A stretch of 51,643 nt of DNA, taken from Lachnospiraceae bacterium (GTDB lineage Bacteria > Bacillota > Clostridia > Lachnospirales > Lachnospiraceae). The notes under the pieces were generated by a model. That model was given only the letters and a program-made list of their open reading frames with translations. It searched no databases and had not been told where the DNA came from. Position numbers and translations under genes: made by a program. Shown here one piece after another: positions 42,235 to 51,079 of this stretch; position 1 is the first letter of the stretch; the number at the start of each line of letters is the position of its first letter. Location of the stretch: assembly GCA_024684215.1 (NCBI GenBank), contig JAIKXH010000099.1, forward strand, positions 1 through 51,643, given 5' to 3'.

Positions 42235-43035
42235 ATGTCAGAAGAGTTGGACAAAGTAGGTTTGCAACTGGTTTTACCCGATGGTTATAAGTACGCGTAT
42301 GAGACTCATCTCCATACAAACCAGGCTTCGGCCTGCGGTCACAACACCGGAGCGGAGATGGCAAGAGCGTGTAAGAAGGCAGGATATACAGGCATAATTG
42401 TAACGGATCACTTTTTCTACGGTAATACCTGCGTAGACAGGTCCCTTCCCTGGAGTGACTGGGTAGAGGGCTTTTGTAAGGGCTACGAGGATGCAAAAAA
42501 GGAAGGGGACAAAATAGGCTTACAGGTATTTTTTGGTTGGGAGTCATGCTATAAGGGAACCGAGTTTTTAATAAACGGTCTTTCTAAAGAATGGCTGCTT
42601 TCTCACCCCGAAGTAAAGGACTGCACCATAGCAGAACAGCTTGAGCTCGTGCATGCTGCGGGAGGAATGGTGGTTCATTGTCATCCGTATCGCGAGGAGC
42701 CCTATATTCCCGAAACCAGGCTTTTCCCTGATTTAATCGATGCGGTTGAGACTGTAAATGCCACACACAGCTGTATTATTAGCAAGTCTCACAATGTGCC
42801 GGAGTGGGACGATAAAGCAAAGGCGTATGCGGCAGAGCATGATAAGCCGGAAACCGCCGGTTCCGATATCCACTCCGTTAATCTAATCTATGGCGGAATG
42901 GCTTTTACGAGAAAGCTGACTGACAGCAAGGACTACTGCAAGGCAATCATGGAAAGAGAGCCCGCGGTGCTTTTATCCGGAAACGAAACTGCAGATGGCA
43001 GAGAGCCTTATTATCCGCCTTATGTAAAAGTATAG
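42235..43035 (+). CDS. PHP-domain metal-dependent hydrolase
   Basis: A 266-residue protein with the PHP signature: ETHLHTNQASACGHNT (first metal motif), GIIVTDHFF, FFGWESCYKG, VVHCHPYRE and AGSDIHS. All His/Asp ligands are present. It is smaller than, and not closely similar to, the TrpH-type PHP protein at 12.6 kb. PHP proteins cleave phosphoesters; the substrate is unknown. GAGGAGGAAG precedes the ATG. Confidence 0.85.
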   Translation: MSEELDKVGLQLVLPDGYKYAYETHLHTNQASACGHNTGAEMARACKKAGYTGIIVTDHFFYGNTCVDRSLPWSDWVEGFCKGYEDAKKEGDKIGLQVFFGWESCYKGTEFLINGLSKEWLLSHPEVKDCTIAEQLELVHAAGGMVVHCHPYREEPYIPETRLFPDLIDAVETVNATHSCIISKSHNVPEWDDKAKAYAAEHDKPETAGSDIHSVNLIYGGMAFTRKLTDSKDYCKAIMEREPAVLLSGNETADGREPYYPPYVKV

Positions 43036-43053
43036 TTTATAAAAGTTTAACAA

Positions 43054-43098
43054 ATCCCGCAAACCGTTGGTAACAGTGGCTTGCGGGGTTATTTTTTG
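43054..43098 (+). terminator. Terminator after PHP gene
   Basis: CCCGCAA pairs with TTGCGGG (stem about 43054-43087) over an interrupted loop, followed by TTATTTTTT. Confidence 0.75.
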
Positions 43099-43105
43099 CC
43101 TTTTG

Positions 43106-43132
43106 TTAGCACTCTTTTAATTTGAGTGCTAA
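43106..43132 (+). promoter_or_regulatory. CIRCE operator (HrcA binding site)
   Basis: Perfect match to TTAGCACTC-N9-GAGTGCTAA (27 bases). HrcA represses heat-shock genes through this inverted repeat. It lies just upstream of the htpG promoter, with its 3' end seven bases before the -35 box. Confidence 0.95.
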
Positions 43133-43139
43133 TTTTCTC

Positions 43140-43168
43140 TTGACTTCTTATTTTAGGATTATTAAAAT
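43140..43168 (+). promoter_or_regulatory. htpG promoter
   Basis: TTGACT (43140-43145), 17-bp spacer, TAAAAT (43163-43168). The predicted start is near 43175, giving a leader of about 90 bases. Confidence 0.75.
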
Positions 43169-43264
43169 AGCATTTGTAGGCAGAAAACGACCTGCATTAT
43201 TTTTAAATATTTCGAATTGGTTTACATAATGCCGATTCAAATTTATAAGAAAGAAGGCACTAAA

Positions 43265-45370
43265 ATGGCAAAAAGCGGTTCATTATCAATCACAAGCGAG
43301 AATATTTTTCCCGTTATCAAAAAGTGGCTCTATTCAGACCACGATATTTTTTATCGTGAGCTCGTTTCAAACGGCTGCGATGCTATTACAAAATTAAAGA
43401 AGCTCGATATGATGGGCGAGTACACATTACCTGATGGTTACAAGGGAAAGATTCAGGTTGTAACCGATCCCGAGAAAAAGACACTTACATTTATCGATAA
43501 CGGTCTCGGTATGACTGAGGACGAGGTTGATGAGTACATTAACCAGATTGCTTTCTCCGGCGCTACTGATTTTATCGCTAAGTACAAGGACAAGAGTAGT
43601 TCTGACCAGATCATCGGACATTTCGGACTCGGATTTTACTCAGCTTTCATGGTGGCTGATGAGGTTCATATCGACACCCTTTCTTATCAGAAGGATGCAA
43701 AGCCCGTACACTGGGAATGTGACGGCGGTACAGAGTTTTCAATGGAGGAAGGTGACTACGATCAGGTAGGAACCAAGATTACTCTATTTATCAATGAGGA
43801 CTGCCTGGAGTTTTGTAACTATTACAGAGCACAGGAAGTATTAAAGAAGTACTGTTCCTTCATGCCCTTCGAGATTTATCTCTCACAGAAGGATACCAAG
43901 GAAACTTCAATTATCAAGCTTGAGGAGAAGCTTGATACCGATACCGTACTTGAGGAGATTCATCCTACCGTCAAGAAAAAGGACGACGGAACTGAGGAAA
44001 AAGAGGGTGAAGAGAAGCTTAAAATCGTTAAGCGCCCCGAGCTTTTAAATGATACAACTCCACTTTGGACCAAGACTCCCTCAGAGTGTACCAAGGAGGA
44101 ATACCTTGATTTTTACCGCACTGTATTCCACGATTATAAGGAGCCGCTTTTCTGGATCCACCTTAATATGGACTATCCTTTCAACTTAAAGGGTATCCTT
44201 TACTTCCCCAAGATCAACATGGAGTACGAATCCATCGAGGGAACCATTAAGCTTTACAATAACCAGGTATTCGTTGCCGACAATATCAAGGAAGTTATCC
44301 CTGAGTTTTTGATGCTTCTTAAGGGTGTTATCGATTGCCCCGATATTCCTCTTAATGTATCTCGTAGTGCACTTCAGAACGACGGCTTTGTTACAAAGAT
44401 TTCCGACTATATCAGCAAAAAGGTTGCCGATAAGCTTTCAGGAATGTGCAAGACCGAGAAGGAAGAGTACGACAAGTACTGGGATGATATCGCTCCCTTC
44501 ATCAAGTACGGCTGCTTAAAGGACGACAAATTCTGCGAGAAGATGAACGACTACATCCTCTTTAAGAACCTCGACGGAAAGTATTTAACTCTCCCCGAGT
44601 GTCTTGAGGTTAAGCCCATTGATACCGATGAGGAAGGCGAAAACAAGGATGCTTCGGCTGTAGATGAAAACGGAAATAAGGTTGAGGCCGAGGTGGTTTC
44701 TGAGGGCGCTGATAACAGCGAGAGCGCCGAAGAAGGCGAGGATAAGGAAGAAAAGAAGGAAAAGACCATCTACTACGTTACCGACGAGAAGCAGCAGGGT
44801 TCATATATTGCGATGTTCAAGGCTGCAAAGATGGATGCTGTCATCCTTACCCACAATATCGACCAGCCTTTCATCCAGCAGCTTGAGTCAAAGAACGAGG
44901 GAGTACACTTCCAGCGTATCGACGCTGATGTAAGCGAGGCCATGAAGTCAAAGACCTCTAAGAAGGCCGAGAAGGAATTCGAGGAGCAGGCCAAGGAGAT
45001 CGGCGAGATTATGAAGAAGGCTCTCAAGAAAGAGCAGCTTGCCGTTAAGATTGAAAAGCTTAAAAATAAAAAGGTTGCCTCCGTACTTACTCTTTCAGAG
45101 CAGACACGCCGTATGCAGGATATGATGAAGATGTATGCTATAGGCGGTATGCCTATGGGAGATATGGGTGCTGAAGGTGAGACACTTGTACTTAATGCAA
45201 ACCATCCTCTTGTAGAGTATGTAACCGCAAATAAGGACAGTGAAAATGCATCAACTATCTGCAAACAGCTCTACGATCTTGCTAAAATACAGCAGGCTCC
45301 TCTTTCACCCGAAGAGATGGCTGAGTTCGTTTCAAGAAGCAACGAGATTATGATGCTTCTCACAAAGTAA
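43265..45370 (+). CDS. htpG: Chaperone HtpG (bacterial Hsp90), with acidic inserts
   Basis: A 701-residue dimeric ATP-dependent chaperone. ATG 43265 has GAAGG about eight bases ahead and yields the family start AKSGSLSITSENIFPVIKKW; upstream in-frame ATGs at 43217 and 43229 lack a site. The GHKL ATPase shows ELVSNGCDAITKL, IDNGLGM and GHFGLGFYSAFMV. The middle domain has LFWIHLNMDYPFNLKGI and NVSRSALQND; the C-terminal dimerisation domain follows. Two charged insertions stand out: KKKDDGTEEKEGEEKLK between N and M domains (about 238-254), and a 45-residue Glu/Asp-rich stretch (about 460-502). E. coli HtpG is 624 residues. Codon use indicates high expression, consistent with control by CIRCE. 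Confidence 0.95.
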   Translation: MAKSGSLSITSENIFPVIKKWLYSDHDIFYRELVSNGCDAITKLKKLDMMGEYTLPDGYKGKIQVVTDPEKKTLTFIDNGLGMTEDEVDEYINQIAFSGATDFIAKYKDKSSSDQIIGHFGLGFYSAFMVADEVHIDTLSYQKDAKPVHWECDGGTEFSMEEGDYDQVGTKITLFINEDCLEFCNYYRAQEVLKKYCSFMPFEIYLSQKDTKETSIIKLEEKLDTDTVLEEIHPTVKKKDDGTEEKEGEEKLKIVKRPELLNDTTPLWTKTPSECTKEEYLDFYRTVFHDYKEPLFWIHLNMDYPFNLKGILYFPKINMEYESIEGTIKLYNNQVFVADNIKEVIPEFLMLLKGVIDCPDIPLNVSRSALQNDGFVTKISDYISKKVADKLSGMCKTEKEEYDKYWDDIAPFIKYGCLKDDKFCEKMNDYILFKNLDGKYLTLPECLEVKPIDTDEEGENKDASAVDENGNKVEAEVVSEGADNSESAEEGEDKEEKKEKTIYYVTDEKQQGSYIAMFKAAKMDAVILTHNIDQPFIQQLESKNEGVHFQRIDADVSEAMKSKTSKKAEKEFEEQAKEIGEIMKKALKKEQLAVKIEKLKNKKVASVLTLSEQTRRMQDMMKMYAIGGMPMGDMGAEGETLVLNANHPLVEYVTANKDSENASTICKQLYDLAKIQQAPLSPEEMAEFVSRSNEIMMLLTK

Positions 45371-45426
45371 TATGAATAGGCTTTTACCAAATAAGGTTGC
45401 TACAAATTAAATAAAAAGATAAAATA

Positions 45427-45463
45427 ACAGAGGATGGTTATGAATCATTCTCTGTTTTTTTAA
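45427..45463 (+). terminator. Terminator after htpG
   Basis: ACAGAG/CTCTGT outer stem with ATGGTTATGAATCAT interior (45427-45455) and seven T. Confidence 0.8.
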
Positions 45464-45521
45464 GATTTGCTGTTTTAATCATATATATATTTATCTGAAT
45501 TTAAAAATTTGGGAGAAAGAT

Positions 45522-47459
45522 ATGAAAAGAAAAGTTTTGAGTATTATTTTGGCACTCGGATTAGCGGCTTCAAGCCTTGCAGGTTGTTCGAAAAACGTTA
45601 CCCCCTCCGGTCCTGTAAATCAAAAAGATGAGACCGAGGAACCTGTAGCTGAGGTTACTGAGCCTGAGGAAGTTGTAAACACTGAACCCGAGCCCGAACC
45701 CGAAGTCACTGAACCTGAACCCGAGGAATCTCCCGAAGGCTTTGTGCTTTACAACGGCGGAAGTGAAAATGTGTATGTGACTGACATAAAAGGTAATAAG
45801 ATTGCAGAGTGCAACACGGAAGATTTACTTAATACAGATCTCACTTTAGGAGAATATACTTCTCTGATTCCTCTGGAATATTACGACGGAGATATATTTT
45901 TTAAGTGCAGTTATGTAGAGGATAATAACATGTGGTGCTATGATATCATGGCATACAATGTGGAGTCCGGAAATTCAACACTTGTTTACGGTATGGGGTA
46001 TGAACAGACCCTTGCCGCACTTGACGCGTACAATGACAAGATATATATAGCAACCTATGATTATAACAGTGATGATGGAAGAATAAGATACAGAGAGCAG
46101 GCGTTTTCAAAAAATAAAGAGACTTCCGTATACACAGAGGAAGATACCCCTATCAATGAGATTTTTGAAAAAGCAGACGGGTACTATTTCTTTACAAATT
46201 CCGATAATGTGTATCGCTACAGTCCGTCCATGAGATGCTTTACAAGAGATATGGATGAGTACGGACACTTGGTATCTTTAGCGGAGAATAATATTTGTCT
46301 GATTGACAGTGAGGGTAATGCAAAATTAGTGGATTATACATTTGAGTATTATATTCAGATATTTGGATATGATAAGGAAAATGTATTTTTTAAGAGCAAT
46401 GTCCCTTACGATGAAAGAGAAGCTATCTGCAGATACAGTATTGTGGATAATGATGCGGAGATTATCCCCGAAACCGAGGGTGCAAATGCTTTATGTGTTT
46501 CAAACGGTAAGCTCTACTATTATAAAGATTTAAGCGAAGAGTACGGAATAATAAACAATCATTTTTATGCTTATGATCTTGAGAGTTCTCAGGCAAGTAT
46601 GATCTATGAGACCAGAAATGCCCCCGGAGTAAGTTACAATCCAGGGGTTCAGGGATTTACGATTATAGATAATCAGATTTACTTTATAGATCTTATGGAT
46701 AGAGTATTAAAGTGGGTAAGAGTTAATTACGATGAGTCAGGAGCATCTTACACCGATATTTATTGCCCGGATAAGGAAATAGTACCTCTTAAATACGGTA
46801 ATGTTATTTATGAATCAAATACCGAAAAATGTGAGAAGTGCGGAACTCCTTTGGTAAAGGAATATGTAGAGACATTCGTACTTGATTCAAAGTATTCTGA
46901 TTATGCTGATGAGATCAATAGGAAATTAGAAGTATATGATTCTGATGAAAGCGTGGTAACTCAGGAGATTTCCGATGAAGAGTGTGAGGAGCATCAGCAA
47001 AATCCCGATATATATTTGCAGACTAATGAAAGCAGAGTATCCGATGTTAGATTTATAGGCGACAAGTATCTAACTGTTGATATGACCGGATATTGGTACG
47101 GCGGCGGGGTACACGGCATGCCTTCTAAGGAGAGTCGGATCTTTGATTTAACCACCGGTGAGGAGAAAAAGCTTTCAGATTTCTATAGCGGCTCTGATGC
47201 AGATTTCGCGGAGCTTGTAGGCGATATAGTTGCAAGAGATTATGATGATGAGGCAGAGTATACCAAGGGCATGTTTGCTGTGGATGCCGCATCCGCTAAA
47301 GAGACGGTAGTAAACAGTACGGAGCTTGATACTCCGGTAAGATTTGATGAAGAAGGTCTATACGTCGTTTATGCTCCTTATCTTCTTGGACCTTTTGCTT
47401 CAGGATTTATTGAGGTTTATGTTACTTACGAAGAACTTCTTGGAAGAAAGGCTTTGTAA
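45522..47459 (+). CDS. Propeller-like lipoprotein with DUF3298/DUF4163-type C-terminus
   Basis: A 645-residue lipoprotein. The signal peptide ends in the lipobox LAGC (Cys about 21). A Pro/Glu/Thr-rich linker (EPEVTEPEPEE) follows. Residues about 75-400 are DUF5050-like repeats (GDIFFKCSYVEDNNMWCYDI, DNQIYFIDLMDRVLKWVRVN) expected to fold as a beta propeller. The last about 200 residues, with YLTVDMTGYWYGGGVHGMPS and TGEEKKLSDFYSG, match the DUF4163/DUF3298 pair also found in PdaC and RsiV. A CEKCG pair near 440 is odd for a surface protein. The RsiV-type domain suggests carbohydrate or peptide binding, but no function can be assigned. GGGAGAAAG precedes the ATG. Confidence 0.75.
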   Translation: MKRKVLSIILALGLAASSLAGCSKNVTPSGPVNQKDETEEPVAEVTEPEEVVNTEPEPEPEVTEPEPEESPEGFVLYNGGSENVYVTDIKGNKIAECNTEDLLNTDLTLGEYTSLIPLEYYDGDIFFKCSYVEDNNMWCYDIMAYNVESGNSTLVYGMGYEQTLAALDAYNDKIYIATYDYNSDDGRIRYREQAFSKNKETSVYTEEDTPINEIFEKADGYYFFTNSDNVYRYSPSMRCFTRDMDEYGHLVSLAENNICLIDSEGNAKLVDYTFEYYIQIFGYDKENVFFKSNVPYDEREAICRYSIVDNDAEIIPETEGANALCVSNGKLYYYKDLSEEYGIINNHFYAYDLESSQASMIYETRNAPGVSYNPGVQGFTIIDNQIYFIDLMDRVLKWVRVNYDESGASYTDIYCPDKEIVPLKYGNVIYESNTEKCEKCGTPLVKEYVETFVLDSKYSDYADEINRKLEVYDSDESVVTQEISDEECEEHQQNPDIYLQTNESRVSDVRFIGDKYLTVDMTGYWYGGGVHGMPSKESRIFDLTTGEEKKLSDFYSGSDADFAELVGDIVARDYDDEAEYTKGMFAVDAASAKETVVNSTELDTPVRFDEEGLYVVYAPYLLGPFASGFIEVYVTYEELLGRKAL

Positions 47460-47528
47460 TGCCGGATTTGTAATTCATCCATGTTAATTCAGGCTTTGTA
47501 ATAAGCTCTTTAAACAAATATCAACGCA

Positions 47529-47565
47529 TAAAAAAAAGGGTGCTCACGTGAGCGCCCTTTTTGGT
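47529..47565. terminator. Bidirectional terminator between convergent genes
   Basis: A-run, then GGG-T-GCTCAC/GTGAGC-G-CCC palindrome, then T-run (47529-47565). It serves both the lipoprotein gene and dfx. Confidence 0.88.
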
Positions 47566-47577
47566 GGTTTAAATTAA

Positions 47578-47946
47578 TCAAGCCTTCCAAAGTCCGTGGA
47601 GATTGCAGTACTCGTAAGCTGCTACAAGCTCTTCACCGTCGGCAAGTAAAAACTCTGCCTTAGGTGCTTCGCCGGGCTTTAAGAACTTTCTCTGAACACC
47701 GTTAGTGGTTTCGATAGCGATCCACTGGATAAAGTGTGCATCGAGCATAGGATGTTCAACACTTCCTACTACGACGCAAACCTTGTTACCGTCACAGGTA
47801 ACAACAGGAACGTGCTTTTCGGTAGCTCCGTCACTGGTTCCGGGGATAAGCTCGGTCATGGGCTTTCCGCAGCATGAAGGGTCACATCCGCCCTTAAATA
47901 GTTCATCAACGATAGTTCCACAGGTATCACACTTAAAAATCTTCAT
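47578..47946 (-). CDS. dfx: Desulfoferrodoxin (2Fe superoxide reductase)
   Basis: A 122-residue non-haem iron enzyme reducing superoxide to peroxide without oxygen release. ATG at 47944-47946 is preceded by AAGGAG. Centre I ligands: C6 and C9 of FKCDTCG and the CC pair in PSCCGKPM, with an extra Cys in GGCD. Centre II ligands: EKHVP (His after the conserved Glu-Lys), EHPMLDAHF (two His) and EYCNLHGLW (Cys, His). All are present, so the protein should be active. Together with rubrerythrin just upstream on the same strand it forms an anaerobe's superoxide and peroxide detoxification pair. Confidence 0.96.
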   Translation of the reverse strand: MKIFKCDTCGTIVDELFKGGCDPSCCGKPMTELIPGTSDGATEKHVPVVTCDGNKVCVVVGSVEHPMLDAHFIQWIAIETTNGVQRKFLKPGEAPKAEFLLADGEELVAAYEYCNLHGLWKA

Positions 47947-47989
47947 AGGATTCTCCTTTTCTAAAATAGAGTTTACAATTAAAGCATCT

Positions 47990-48183
47990 CGCTTTTCACG
48001 TGGTTGCAAAGTACGCAGCTCACGTCGCTACAAAGTACGCAGCTCACGTCGCACTTAGTAGGCGATAGAGCTATACTTTCCGCATGTGCTAAAAGACAGC
48101 ACATTGCGTCGCGATACTCCGTATGAAAAGCTCGTTAATACATCTCGCTTTTCACGTGGCTGCAAAATACGCAGCTCACGTCG
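47990..48183 (+). repeat. Hairpin repeats related to the 19-kb array
   Basis: The 237-base gap 47947-48183 contains only these. Shared elements: ATAC-TCC-GTAT (compare ACAC-TCC-GTGT at 19 kb), a stem with loop TTAATACAT (compare TTAGTGCAT), and stems with loops AAAGTAC, AAAATAC and AAAAGAC. The tail GCAGCTCACGTCGC occurs three times (48015, 48040 and 48171 approximately). The orientation matches the 19-kb array. Confidence 0.7.
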
Positions 48184-48726
48184 CTAGTAATTCTCCGCGT
48201 GGACTTCGAAGAAGCTCTGGGGATGGAAGCAAACGGGGCAAACTTCGGGAGCTTCGAGGCCTACAACTACGTGTCCGCAGTTGCGGCATTCCCACATGGT
48301 TACGCCACTCTTTTTAAATACTTCCATAGCTTCAACATTGTGCAGGAGAGCACGATAGCGCTCCTCATGAAGCTTTTCTATGGCTGCAACGCCTCTGAAC
48401 TGCTTAGCGAGCTCGTGGAAGCCTTCTTCCTCGGCATCTTTTGCCATTCGCTCATACATATCGGTCCATTCTGCGTTTTCACCTTCTGCTGCATGCAAGA
48501 GGTTTTCGGGGGTATCTCCAAGTTCGCCGAGAGCCTTAAACCAAAGTTTTGCGTGCTCCTTTTCATTGTCGGCGGTCTTTAAGAACATAGCTGCAATCTG
48601 TTCATAACCTGCTTTTTTTGCAACCGATGCAAAGTAGGTGTATTTATTTCTGGCTTGCGATTCGCCTGCGAATGCTTCCCACAGGTTTTTTTCTGTCTTG
48701 GTACCTGAGTATCTGTTTTGTGCCAT
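48184..48726 (-). CDS. rbr: Rubrerythrin
   Basis: A 180-residue NADH-linked peroxidase. The ferritin-like four-helix domain carries diiron ligands in [15 protein letters not shown] (E/E), [10 protein letters not shown] (E-x2-H) and IEKLHEERY (E-x2-H). The C-terminal rubredoxin domain has [12 protein letters not shown] and [18 protein letters not shown] lies nine bases before ATG. The C-terminal fused order is that of canonical rubrerythrin, not the reverse form. Confidence 0.96.
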   Translation of the reverse strand: MAQNRYSGTKTEKNLWEAFAGESQARNKYTYFASVAKKAGYEQIAAMFLKTADNEKEHAKLWFKALGELGDTPENLLHAAEGENAEWTDMYERMAKDAEEEGFHELAKQFRGVAAIEKLHEERYRALLHNVEAMEVFKKSGVTMWECRNCGHVVVGLEAPEVCPVCFHPQSFFEVHAENY

Positions 48727-48764
48727 ATAGTTTCCTCCTTATTAATTTACATTGCTTTTTAATT

Positions 48765-48829
48765 TTAGCTAATTTGTCAGAAAATTTATACATAATTATT
48801 CTCCAAAAATATCAAATTATTTTAGCTAA
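48765..48829. promoter_or_regulatory. Paired TTAGCTAA palindromes between rbr and ktrB
   Basis: Two copies of the 8-bp palindrome TTAGCTAA (48765-48772, 48822-48829), 57 bases apart in the very AT-rich divergent gap. They might be operator sites for rbr or ktrB; no known regulator is assigned. Confidence 0.25.
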
Positions 48830-48864
48830 ATAGCCTTTTTTTATATTCATTTGATTTATTTTAA

Positions 48865-48893
48865 TATACAAATTTTTTCCATAAAGCTATAAT
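48865..48893 (+). promoter_or_regulatory. Candidate ktrB promoter
   Basis: TATACA (48865-48870), 17 bp, TATAAT (48888-48893). The -35 box is weak (four of six). Confidence 0.4.
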
Positions 48894-48930
48894 TATAAAG
48901 GTTGAGTAAAATATATGAGGGATATTTAAC

Positions 48931-50295
48931 ATGAAAAAACATTTATTTACATCCGTACAGATGATTCCTCTGAGTTTCCTTTCGGCAATAGTTATAGGGA
49001 CGATACTCCTTATGCTCCCTATATCTTCCGTAGCGCTGCAATGGACACCTTTTGTGGATGCACTTTTTTCTGCAGCTACATCGGTATGCGTGACGGGACT
49101 TACTGTTTTGGATACAGCCACATATTGGAGCTTGTTTGGACAGATAGTTATATTGATACTGATTCAAATCGGCGGCCTTGGAATAATCACCGTAGTCACT
49201 TTGATAATGATGGCTACTCAGAAAAAGCTTTCATTTGGTGACAGACTTATGCTCAGCGATGCGCTTAATGTCAACAAGACCACCGGTATTTTGAAATTAG
49301 TACTTAGGATAATAAAAGCTACCGTTATAGTTGAACTGGCCGGAGCCGTAATATACGCGACTCAGCTTGTACCCAAGTTTGGGGTGGCAAAGGGATTATG
49401 GGCCTCTTTATTTAATTCGGTTTCGGCCTTTTGTAATGCCGGAATGGATATAATGGGCAATGGAAGCATGATGGATTACAGAGACAATCCTGTTATTATG
49501 ACGGTTACGATCCTTCTTATTGTACTTGGAGGATTGGGATATGTTTTATGGTTTGATGTAGCGGATAAAACCGTTTTAGGTATAAAGAAAAGATACAATC
49601 CGTTTCAGATCATAAAGAGATTTTCTGAGCATACAAAGCTTGTTTTGTGCCTGACCGGCGGACTTTTGGCCTGCGGATTTATTATCTTTTTCGCCACTGA
49701 ATACAACAATCCCGAGACACTTGGAGATATGGGATTGGGTCAAAAAATTGTGAATGCTTTTTTTGAATCTGTTACGTTAAGGACCGCAGGTTTTTCTTCA
49801 TTCCCCCAGGAGGGCCTTAGAGACATATCCTGCGTATTTGCGTATATATTTATGTTTATCGGAGGCTCACCCATAGGAACGGCGGGCGGTGTAAAGACTG
49901 TAACCTTTTTCTTGGCAATACTTAACGTGACATCTTTTCTTCACGGAAAAGATGATGCAAAGATATTAAAAAAAACCGTGACTTCATCACATATGAGAAA
50001 GGCTACGGTTATCGTAAGTGTCAGCATCACAGTAGTGCTTGCTCTTACAGTTTTGCTTGTAGTAACAAACCATCTGGGAATCATCGATTCGCTTTTTGAG
50101 ATAGTGAGTGCGACGGCAACGGTGGGACTTACCAGAGGAGCGACGTCCCTCCTTAATGTAGGTGGAAAACTGATTGTGACAATTGCTATGTACCTGGGCA
50201 GGATAGCACCTATATCCATGGCTATCTTCCTTACCGGAAACAGACGTGATGAGAACAGGATAATATATCCCGAAGGCAAATTTTATATCGGATAG
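48931..50295 (+). CDS. ktrB: Potassium uptake channel subunit KtrB/TrkH family
   Basis: A 454-residue membrane protein with four repeated M1-P-M2 units. The filter loops show SVCVTGLTV, SVSAFCNAGM, SVTLRTAGFSS and SATATVGLTRG, each with the conserved Gly. It conducts K+ (Na+ coupled in some) and is gated by a KtrA ring bound on the cytoplasmic side. GAGGG precedes the ATG. The ktrA gene follows 11 bases later. Confidence 0.94.
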   Translation: MKKHLFTSVQMIPLSFLSAIVIGTILLMLPISSVALQWTPFVDALFSAATSVCVTGLTVLDTATYWSLFGQIVILILIQIGGLGIITVVTLIMMATQKKLSFGDRLMLSDALNVNKTTGILKLVLRIIKATVIVELAGAVIYATQLVPKFGVAKGLWASLFNSVSAFCNAGMDIMGNGSMMDYRDNPVIMTVTILLIVLGGLGYVLWFDVADKTVLGIKKRYNPFQIIKRFSEHTKLVLCLTGGLLACGFIIFFATEYNNPETLGDMGLGQKIVNAFFESVTLRTAGFSSFPQEGLRDISCVFAYIFMFIGGSPIGTAGGVKTVTFFLAILNVTSFLHGKDDAKILKKTVTSSHMRKATVIVSVSITVVLALTVLLVVTNHLGIIDSLFEIVSATATVGLTRGATSLLNVGGKLIVTIAMYLGRIAPISMAIFLTGNRRDENRIIYPEGKFYIG

Positions 50296-50306
50296 CGGAG
50301 GAGAAT

Positions 50307-50957
50307 ATGAAAAAATCTATAGCAGTTTTGGGACTCGGAAATTACGGAATAAGCTTGGCAAAAGCTATGTATGATATGGGAGCGGATGTGCTCGTGGTGG
50401 ATAAAGACCGTGACAAGGTAAATGATATGGCGGGTTTTTGTACGGCCGGTGCCTGTCTTGACCTTGAAAATGAGGATGATGTTGCTTCCCTTGATCTAAA
50501 AAGCATGGATATCGTCGTAACAGCCATGGGAAGAAATCTTGCAGCCAGCATAATGGCTGTAGCTATTGCAAAAGAGCATGATGTGCCTCATATCGTTGCC
50601 AAGAGCTCCTCGCAGAGAATGTCCTCAATTTTGATGAAGATAGGTGCGGACAAAGTTATAGTACCTGAGGAGGAGAGCGGATTACAGTCTGCAAGAATCC
50701 TTTTCTCAGATTCCGTATTTGACTATTTCCAGGTGGACAAAAATCTTTGCATGGTAGAGATCATTCCCCAGGATAAATGGATCGGAAAAAACATTATCGA
50801 GCTTAATCTTAGACAGAATTACAGAATAAACGTTGTAGCTATAAAAGAAGACGGCTCTAAGTGGAAATTTATCAGTCCTCAGGAAAAACTTACCAAAAAA
50901 AGTAAGTTACTGATTGCTGTGGAGAGAGACGATCTCAAGAGACTAAACATAGATTAG
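50307..50957 (+). CDS. ktrA: Potassium uptake regulatory subunit KtrA (RCK domain)
   Basis: A 216-residue cytoplasmic gating subunit. The RCK_N Rossmann fold has GLGNYGISLAKAM and the acidic VVDKDRDKV for nucleotide (ATP/ADP or NAD) binding; RCK_C (about 135-216) has IGKNIIELNLRQNYRINVV, where c-di-AMP binds in Firmicutes. GGAGGAG precedes ATG. Pairing with ktrB is canonical. Confidence 0.94.
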   Translation: MKKSIAVLGLGNYGISLAKAMYDMGADVLVVDKDRDKVNDMAGFCTAGACLDLENEDDVASLDLKSMDIVVTAMGRNLAASIMAVAIAKEHDVPHIVAKSSSQRMSSILMKIGADKVIVPEEESGLQSARILFSDSVFDYFQVDKNLCMVEIIPQDKWIGKNIIELNLRQNYRINVVAIKEDGSKWKFISPQEKLTKKSKLLIAVERDDLKRLNID

Positions 50958-50958
50958 T

Positions 50959-51052
50959 TTACATAATGTTGTGCATGGGGTTACATAACTTGTTTTGTGG
51001 ATTACATAACTTGTTTTGGAAATTACATAACTCAGATGCACAGTTTACATAA
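50959..51052 (+). repeat. Five TTACATAA direct repeats at 21-22 bp phasing
   Basis: Copies at 50959, 50981, 51002, 51023 and 51045, with centre spacing 22, 21, 21 and 22 bases, or two DNA turns. The motif is a near palindrome (TTA-CA-TAA). The array lies between ktrA and the MATE gene, one copy straddling the ktrA end. Confidence 0.75.
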
Positions 51053-51079
51053 TTGTATTGCGGAAGTGGTTTAAAAGTG

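Noticed and set aside
43222-43229. TTACATAA before htpG as part of the 51-kb repeat regulon
   Set aside because: One isolated AT-rich 8-mer is expected by chance about once or twice in this window.
44773-45264. 163-codon minus-strand frame inside htpG
   Set aside because: Shadow of the highly biased htpG codons; no ribosome site and Ser/Phe/Ile-rich composition.
48781-48830. PerR box in the rbr promoter region
   Set aside because: AT-rich stretches partly resemble TTATAATnATTATAA, but no copy is close enough to count.
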